From Datisca glomerata (taxonomy: Eukaryota; Streptophyta; Magnoliopsida; Cucurbitales; Datiscaceae), in contig QANY01005361.1 in assembly GCA_003255025.1 (NCBI GenBank), positions 647,388 to 711,387 on the forward strand: 64,000 nt of DNA. The letters are read 5' to 3'. Under the pieces are notes generated by a model. It saw nothing but the letters and a program-made list of their open reading frames with translations, searched no databases and was not told where the DNA came from. Every line of letters starts with the position of its first letter. Positions within the stretch are counted from its first letter, which is position 1. The translations under genes were made by a program, and so were the position numbers. This document shows, in pieces, positions 57,444-64,000 of this stretch.

Positions 57444-59514
57444 AAAATTAAGGTTAAAATGCAAAGAACACCTCTGCAGTTTACACATTGCAAATTATAT
57501 CCCTGTATTTTTTTCATATTGTTTTCTCCTAGTTTAAAAAAACTGCATATTATATCCTTGCGTTAATTTTGTCCATCCTCACTGTTGTCTTCTTCGTTAA
57601 CCTTTCGGCTAGAAACTGCTTGGGGACTTGCCGGAGCCTTATAGAAGACCTTTGTCAATGAAAAAACAAAAACAAGAAACTAATGAAACTGAAATCAAAA
57701 GAATATAGCAACGGTGGTGAAAGCTAAGACGCAATCACTGAAAAAGTCAAAGAAGAGCCGGAGAGAGTGAGAAAGGTCATCCATTTGCATCAAAGCTCCA
57801 GTTTAAAGCTTGGACCATCTTTATCCAAACTAGAACTTTTGGACATTTCAAACTCTGCGGCTTCAAATTTGATCTCTTTTCAATCTGTGAAACTCAATAA
57901 TAGAGAAACCAGGCCACTATTGTAATTAGAAAAAGAAAAGTTATTTTCTAGGAACGAATTCGTCGAATTTGAAATTTTTATACACTTTATTGGCAATCAA
58001 AGTTAGAAAATGTTATCGTCTTTCCCTTTTCTCCCCCTCGGTTCTCTCATACCATTGGAAAAAAATTGAATAAAAGGTTAAAATAAAACAAAATAGTAAA
58101 AGTTATAACCCAAAAAAAATTAGCAGTAACTTTCATTCAATTTGGTGTTATCTTTAACTAAAAATGTCACATAAGAATATGTTTTAAAGTTTCTCAAACT
58201 ATAAAGGTATAAATATATAAAAAAATATTAGTTTACATTTTAAGTAAACTGTAAGGATATGTTTTATATTTAGCAAAAAATTAAAAGAAAATGGATGTCA
58301 TTAGAATTAAATTTTCTATTTCATGTTTTATTTTGCACTTAGATCTTTTTTTTTCGTTTGTATGCACATTTTTTTTCAATTTTTTGTCTGTAATTCAGCA
58401 GTAGCTTCCGTTCAGTTTGGTGTTATCTTTAACTAAAAATGTCATATAAGAATATGTTTTAAAGTTTCTCAAACGATAAGGGTCTAAAAATATAAAAAAA
58501 TATTAGTTTACATTTTAAGCAAACTGTAAGGATATGTTTTATATTTTAGTCAAAAATTAAAAGAAAATGGATGTCATTAGAATTAAATTTTCTATTTCAT
58601 GTTTTATTTGGCACTTAGATCTTTTTTTTTTTTCGTTTGTATGCACATTTTTTTTTCAATTTTTTGTCTGTAATTTAGCAGTAGCTTCCGTTCAGTTTGG
58701 TGTTATCTTTAACTAAAAATGTCACATAAGAATATGTTTTAAAGTTTCTCAAACTATAAGGGTCTAAAAATATAAAAAAAAATATTAGTTTACATTTTAA
58801 GCAAACTGTAAGGATATGTTTTATATTTTAGCCAAAAATTAAAAGAAAATGGATGTCATTAGAATTAAATTTTCTATTTCATGTTTTATTTTGCACTTAG
58901 ATCTTTTTTTTTTCGTTTGTATGCACATTTTTTTTTCAATTTTTTGTCTGTAATTTAACAGTAACTTCCGTTCAGTTTGGTGTTATCTTTAACCGAAAAT
59001 GTCACATAAGAATATGTTTTAAAGTCCCTCAAACTATAAGGGTATAAAAATAAAAAAAAATATTAGTTTACATTTTAAGCAAACTGTAAGGATATGTTTT
59101 ATATTTTAGCCAAAAATTAAAAGAAAATGGATGTCTTAGAATTAAATTTTCTATTTCATGTTTTATTTTGCACTTAGATCTTTTTTTTTTCGTTTGTATG
59201 CACAATTTTTTTTTCAATTTTTTGTCTGTAATTTAGCAGTAACTTCCATTCAGTTTGATGTTATCTTTAACCGAAAATGTCACATAAGAATATGTTTTAA
59301 AGTTTCTCAAACTATAAGGGTATAAAAAAATATTAGTTTACATTTTAAGCAAACTGTAAGGATATATTTTATATTTTAGCCAAAAATTAAAAGAAAACGG
59401 ATGTTAGAATTAAATTTTCTATTTCATGTTTTATTTTGCACTTAGATCTTTTTTTTTTTCCGTTTGTATGCACATTTTTTTTTTCAATTTTTTGTCTGTA
59501 ATTTATGTGTAACT
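57444..59514. mobile_element. long-TIR element with five-fold amplified terminal unit
   Basis: The left end (57444-57600: TAAAATGCAAAGAACACCTC, AAATTATATCCCTGTATTTT, TATATCCTTGCGTTAATTTT) is an inverted, diverged homologue of the unit repeated at 58122-59514 (AAACTGTAAGGATATGTTTT, TATATTTTAGCC). 57600-58120 is non-coding interior. It has the same general terminal sequence as the foldback element at 44.2-45.4 kb. No transposase is found. Confidence 0.6.
58122..59514. repeat. tandem array, ~275-280-bp unit, five copies
   Basis: Copies begin at AGCAGTAAC(TTCC)-type sequence at 58122, 58397, 58677, 58957 and 59235. They run through GGTGTTATCTTTAACTAAAA, AAGAATATGTTTTAAAGT, AAACTGTAAGGATATGTTTT, TTCTATTTCATGTTTTATTT and CGTTTGTATGCACA to TTTTTGTCTGTAATTTA. 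Copies are over 90% alike by eye; the length differences are mainly in poly-A/T runs and a deletion in copy 5. Confidence 0.95.
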
Positions 59515-59953
59515 ATTTTTATGTAACATACTAAACATATAAATATAGCATAACTAAAGTTTTTAAAAATGGTGTGATAATTGGATTATATTTTAAATTC
59601 TGTTATTTAAATTTTATAGAGATAGCTTATTTTCTAAAATAAATTAGTAGAGAGTTGTAGCTCTCTCTATAACTTCTTTAAGTAACTTGCTAAAGTTCTT
59701 TCAAAGATTAAATGAAAGTTAACTTAAAAGTTTTATACTAAGTAATAACTTTTTGTCCAAATTCATTAAATATGTGAATATAATTAAAAAATTAATGTCT
59801 ACGTTAATCCATTTATTATACTTTAAAAGTAATCAAGAATTAAATGTCACATGTAAATTAAAAGATTATTTTGGGTAATATATCAATAATAAGTGGGTAA
59901 AATTGTCTAAAAATAATTCTCATCTCTTTCCCATTTTTAATATATTACTAGTG
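59515..59953 (-). mobile_element. degenerate Helitron-type sequence, minus orientation
   Basis: The minus strand from 59953 (CTAGTAATATATTAAAAATG, then GAGATGAGAATTATTTTTAG, ACAATTTTACCCACTTATTA, TACATGTGACATTTAAT) is homologous to the first several hundred bases of the element at 62378-63212. It runs left to the tandem array, where it is truncated. The expected TC at the 5' tip is altered. Confidence 0.6.
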
Positions 59954-60375
59954 TATGTTCATCTTTGTTGCATGTGAGTAGATGAAATTTATATTAATCT
60001 AATAATATGAGTACCGCAAAAAAATATGGACATGCATTCAGTTTTATTTCAAACTTTTTGCTGCCAAATAAACAAGGGAAATTTTACATAACTAGAGAAG
60101 TTTAGGGGTGTTGTTTTAAGAAAAGTTAGGTTTTAAAAGTTTTAGATAAATAAAAAGTTACCATAAATGTCAATAATTCTTAACTAAAAAAGTTCTTAAT
60201 CTATTTTAGGCACATTTGAATTTTTTTGGGGGTAAATATACTATATATATCTATATATATGATTGATTAATCATCTAATTGCTTAATTATAGGAAGTCAA
60301 TTAATTCTGAACATCAATAAAAAACTTTAAATTTTAAATATCGTTAGAACTCAATCAAAAGTCAAAATTTTTTTG
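59954..60375. other. AT-rich spacer
   Basis: No gene. The right part (60263-60330) is similar in sequence to 61295-61360 on the far side of the palindrome array (both contain GTCAATTAAT...ACATCAATAAAA), so these are flanking direct repeats. Confidence 0.5.
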
Positions 60376-61250
60376 GGTCAATCAATGATATATTATTGAT
60401 TGACGGATCATCCAATCATCTCAATTTACTATAGGAGCGTTTAAAATATTTTCGGGTCAATCAATGATATATCATTGATTGATTGATCAAACCAATCGTC
60501 TCAATCTATTATAAGGGCATTTGAACCATTTTAGGATCAATCAATGATATATCATTAAGTGATTGATCAATTCAATCGTCCCAATCTATTAAGTGGATGT
60601 TTGAAATATTTTGGGTTCAATCAATGATATATCATTGAGTGACTGATCAATCCAATCGTCCCAATCTACTATAGAGGTACTTGAAACATTTTCGGGTCAA
60701 TCAATGATATGCCATTGATTGATTGATCAATCTAATTGTCCTAATCTATTATAGGGCGTTTGAAATATTTTAGGGTCAATCAATGATATATCATTGAGTG
60801 ACAGATCAATTCAATTGCCCCAATCTATTATTAGGGCGTTTGAAACATTTTCGGCTCAATCAATAATATATTATTGAGTGACTAATCAATCCAATCATCT
60901 CAGCTTATTATAGGGGCTTTTGAAATATTATCGGGTCATTCAATGATATATCATAGTGTGACTGATCAATTTAATTGTCCCAATATATTATAGGAGCGTT
61001 TAAAATATTTTCGGGTTGATCAATGATATATCATTGAGTGACTCTTCAATCCAATGGCCTCAATCTATAATAGGGAAGATTGAAATAATTTAGGTCAATT
61101 AATGATATATCATTGGGTGACTGATCAATTCATTCGTCCTAATCTATTATAAAAGCGTTTCAAACATTTTCGGGTCGATCAATGGGATGAGTCAAAAATA
61201 TTTCGAACACCTCTATATAGATTGAGACAATTGAATGATCAATCAATCAA
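60376..61250. repeat. 79-80-bp tandem array carrying a 26-bp palindrome, about 11 copies
   Basis: The landmark GGGTCAATCAATGATAT recurs (with changes) at 60376, 60454, 60533, 60613, 60694, 60772, 60852, 60933, 61013, 61092 and 61171. Units also contain GATTGATCAATCCAATCGTC-, CCAATCTATTATAGGG- and TTTGAAATATTTT-type segments. Positions 60457-60482 form a perfect 26-bp palindrome centred on ATATAT. Most other copies keep the central TCAATGATATATCATTGA. Confidence 0.95.
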
Positions 61251-62047
61251 TGATATATTATTGATTGACATGAAAATATTTGATTTTGAAATCATCAATG
61301 ACTAATTAATTTACTCATCTCATTACTTAAATATAGAGAGTCAATTAATGCTAGACATCAATAAAATATGTTACAATTAAAAAAATATTTTGACTAACTA
61401 CAATTAAGAGATAAGATATTTTATCATAAACAAACTTAGTTAAAATTTAGGAAACCATTAAAATCCTTAAATAAAATGATGATAAACTTAATCAAAAAAT
61501 AAAAAAGGACTTTAATTTAAAGATTTGTATGAGTAATGTTGTTTTTTTATTTTTAATCAATAGATTATTGATGACGTGACATAAAAGTTGTCTATTATTC
61601 TAAAGTTAAAAAAATCTATTATTTTTTAAAATAAACTTTATAAATTATCTATTTGAGGCAATTACTTAATCAACAATCAAGACACGTGAGACCACTGTTA
61701 TAAAAATCATGAACCCAAATCTTGTTTGACTCACAAATAATATGGAATATTGCAAAAGCAAATTTCAAGAAAATCATATACTTCAGTTCTTAATGATTAC
61801 ACCATGATATTCATGTTATCATGTGATCCTTTGTACTTCATTATTTCTTGAAATTGCACTGCACTGCGTTAGGATTCAAAGTATTTGTTCTCTTTCCTAA
61901 CTCTTTATTTGTTTGTATTTGCATGAGTTTTTGCGGAGGTTTACATATTACATTGTTCCATTCAATATAGACAGAAATGAAATGCATGCTTAAAGTTATT
62001 TAAATAGCAATGTTTATAACACATCACATATAAGTAAGTGCTGAAGT
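61251..62047. other. AT-rich intergenic DNA
   Basis: No gene, RNA or clear repeat was recognised beyond the flanking direct-repeat similarity near 61295-61360. Confidence 0.5.
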
Positions 62048-62311
62048 ATGGCAAAAAAGAAAAACTACTATCCAACATCCTGGAAATTTTTTTATGGATA
62101 TAATATTGAAGGAAGACACCCAATACATATTGATTATTCTTATAAAGACGGAGTTCAACAAACTTATGAACTAAAATATAGTTATTGGGTCATTTCTAGA
62201 AGTTTGAGTTGCAAGATGTCAAAAATGAGTGGCGCAATTCTCGACCAAGACTTGTTGTTTTCTTTCTTTAAAAGCTCACTACATTCTTTGAATTTGAAAA
62301 GAATTAAATAG
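62048..62311 (+). other. 87-codon open reading frame of unknown significance
   Basis: ATG-started frame MAKKKNYYPTSWKFFYGYNI ... LNLKRIK. It is rich in Tyr, Lys and Ser and resembles no family I recognise. No introns or promoter were defined. In a 30-35% GC context a chance open frame of this length is plausible. It ends 66 bp before the Helitron-type element. Confidence 0.15.
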
Positions 62312-62377
62312 TGCTCATACTTTCTTCAATATGTATACATACTGAAAATCACAGATTTCATCTGTTTTAGCAGCTTA

Positions 62378-63212
62378 TCTATGATATATTAAAAGTGAAA
62401 AGTGGAGAAGAGTTGAGAATCATTATTGAACAATTTTGTCCATTTATTATTGATGTATTACCAAAATTAACCTTATAAGTTACATGTGGCATTTAATAAT
62501 ATGTTTCTTTTAAAATTATGATAAATTGATCAAGTATGCATTAGTTTCAAAATTATTCATCTATTTAATGAATTTAGAAAAAAATAATTAATAAATATTT
62601 TTAAGTTAATTTTAATTGATAACTTTGATTGAATTGTAGCAAGTGATTTAAGAAGTTAGGTAGAGAAACTCAAATTTGTATTAAATTATTTTTAATGTAG
62701 AGAAAAAATAAATTATCTCTATAAAAGATAAATAGTAGAATTTAAAATGTAATTCAATTATAACACACATTTAGAACTTTATTTATGCTATATTTCATAT
62801 GTATAATCAACATGTTGTGTAAACATAATTACCCAAAAGTTACAAACAAAAAAAAATAAATTTACAATACAAGTAAAAAATCAAAATCAAGTTAAAAATA
62901 AAAATAAAATAGATGATTTTATGATAATGACGTCACTCTTTCTTTTAATGTTGAGAATACATTTCTACTATATGCGTTTTCTTTTTCTAAAAATATACGT
63001 ATGACATCTACAACTTAGTTAAATAATAATTATAAGTAAATAACAACAATATAACATATTTTTTTTTATCTTACTCACATAAATTCAAAATAAATACGAT
63101 GTTAAATACATCTATGTTTAACTTATATAAATACAATATGGCTATGAGTAATAATCGTAACTAAAATACAATAAAAATATTTACACATGCAACGCACGCA
63201 TTTATTGACTAG
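62378..63212 (+). mobile_element. non-autonomous Helitron, 835 bp
   Basis: The 5' end TCTATGATATATTAAAAGTG follows an A, and the 3' end ATTTATTGACTAG is followed by T, matching the Helitron rules (insertion between A and T, TC start, CTAR end). A short hairpin-prone stretch (ATGCAACGCACGCAT) lies just upstream of the 3' end. It has no Rep/helicase gene, so it would depend on enzymes supplied elsewhere. A diverged copy lies in opposite orientation at 59515-59953. Confidence 0.8.
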
Positions 63213-64000
63213 TTCTACATAAATGTCTAATTGTTTTTGCATTTATGGCCGTTTTTTTACAATGTAATTAAATTGTCCCTATTCTTTTTTTTTTCTTTTT
63301 TGCCCTTGTCTTGCCCGAAGCTCAGCTGATGGTATTTTTTGGATTTTGAATTTTTTTTCTAGCTCGTTTTAGCTCGTTCTATTTTGAATTTATGAATTTA
63401 TTTTTCTTCTGTCATTTTGATATTGTTCTTCCCCCGTTCTTGAAGCTTCAGCGTGAGTTTTTTTTCTTCTCCTTCATGTGTTTTTTGGTTTACTATTTTT
63501 TTATTTCTTTCATCTACTTTATCTCATTCTCTTTCTTCTTTTGTTTCGTTCATATAAAGCATCTACATTGTTATTTTCCAGTTTAGTTGAGTTAAAAATT
63601 TTAAGTTCTTGTTTATTCGGTTTACAATATATATTTTTGTAACATTAGTTCATATTTGGCTTTGATTTTTAGGGTTTGTATAGAATGTTATTGCTTTTCA
63701 ATGTTCTGATTATTTTTATATGTAACATTATTAATTTATTGATGTTGTTGATTGTTCAGTGGTATGAAATTCTCTAAAATAGTATTTTCAGATATGTCGA
63801 AGATTCTATTATTTTGTTCCATGATGGTAAATGGTGTGATACGAATATGTAGGTAGATAACAAATTAAAACTAGTTTTTATTGATGTAGATTCAACTTAG
63901 GTGTTTTACTGGATTTGGTTGTATGTGAATTAGGTTTGTCTAATGCACGAGAAAATAAACATATTATGAAGGTTATTCTTAGTGTTGGTATGATGTCTTG
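63213..64000. other. AT/T-rich sequence at the window edge, possibly a gene leader
   Basis: 63340-63560 is strongly TTC/TTT-rich, like a plant 5' leader with introns. No protein domain was recognised before the window ends. Confidence 0.35.

Noticed and set aside
1..64000. tRNA, rRNA, snoRNA or miRNA genes
   Set aside because: No cloverleaf or ribosomal motif was recognised by eye; B-box matches at 14.5 and 41.5 kb belong to SINEs. A covariance-model scan would be needed to exclude small RNAs.

Overview
The window is nuclear DNA from a flowering plant, almost certainly a eudicot. It is AT-rich, its introns are GT-AG, its genes are sparse and intron-containing, and degenerate transposons and tandem repeats fill most of the space. 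One nuclear gene encodes a light-harvesting protein of photosystem II. No prokaryotic, CRISPR or organellar segment was seen.

Four host genes are well supported. (1) A GPI-anchored non-specific lipid-transfer protein on the minus strand (2456-4007) has three exons, the middle one only 24 nt; the spliced product is 181 aa. (2) LHCB6/CP24 is on the plus strand (36867-37738), with two exons, 256 aa, and a G-box/TATA promoter. (3) Plastid beta-hydroxyacyl-ACP dehydratase (FabZ type) is on the minus strand (38163-44013), with four exons and 225 aa. Its last intron is about 5 kb and holds a SINE, a LINE remnant and a GGTTCGG-rich element. (4) A hyccin-domain protein (HYC1/2 type, PI4-kinase alpha complex) is on the plus strand (54479-55744), a single exon of 421 aa. 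LHCB6 and fabZ converge with about 420 bp between their stop codons.

The rest is a transposon graveyard. 4.7-6.0 kb: a foldback element with long inverted arms. 7.3-11.2 kb: a non-autonomous LTR-like element with a gypsy-type transposase domain, a coiled coil and a 79-bp tandem array. 14.5 kb: a SINE with target-site duplications. 14.8-18.8 kb: a 0.9-kb direct duplication and two oppositely oriented 24-bp minisatellites. 20.7-29.0 kb: several Ty1/copia relics, one split by a 1.9-kb LTR and another internally inverted. 29.0-31.0 kb: isolated exons resembling a DEG-type protease and a MUT9-like/casein-kinase-I-like kinase. 32.8-34.3 kb: tandem arrays sharing a TTGGTGAAC motif. 34.4-35.5 kb: a hAT transposase relic cut by a copia LTR. 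44.2-45.4 kb: another foldback element. 47.9-53.1 kb: a 3'-LTR plus copia pol relic. 53.1-53.5 kb: an array of short palindromes. 57.4-59.5 kb: an element whose terminal repeat has been amplified five-fold. 59.5-63.2 kb: two Helitron-type sequences in opposite orientation flanking a palindrome-bearing 79-80-bp tandem array.

The host genes do not form a pathway cluster. Two are plastid-targeted (LHCB6, FabZ), one is secreted and GPI-anchored, and one acts at the plasma membrane. No clearly new biological system was found. The most unusual items are the DEG/kinase exon cluster, the copia inversion with shared bases at a junction, the amplified terminal repeat, the palindrome array, and three sequence-unrelated tandem arrays with the same period of about 80 bp.
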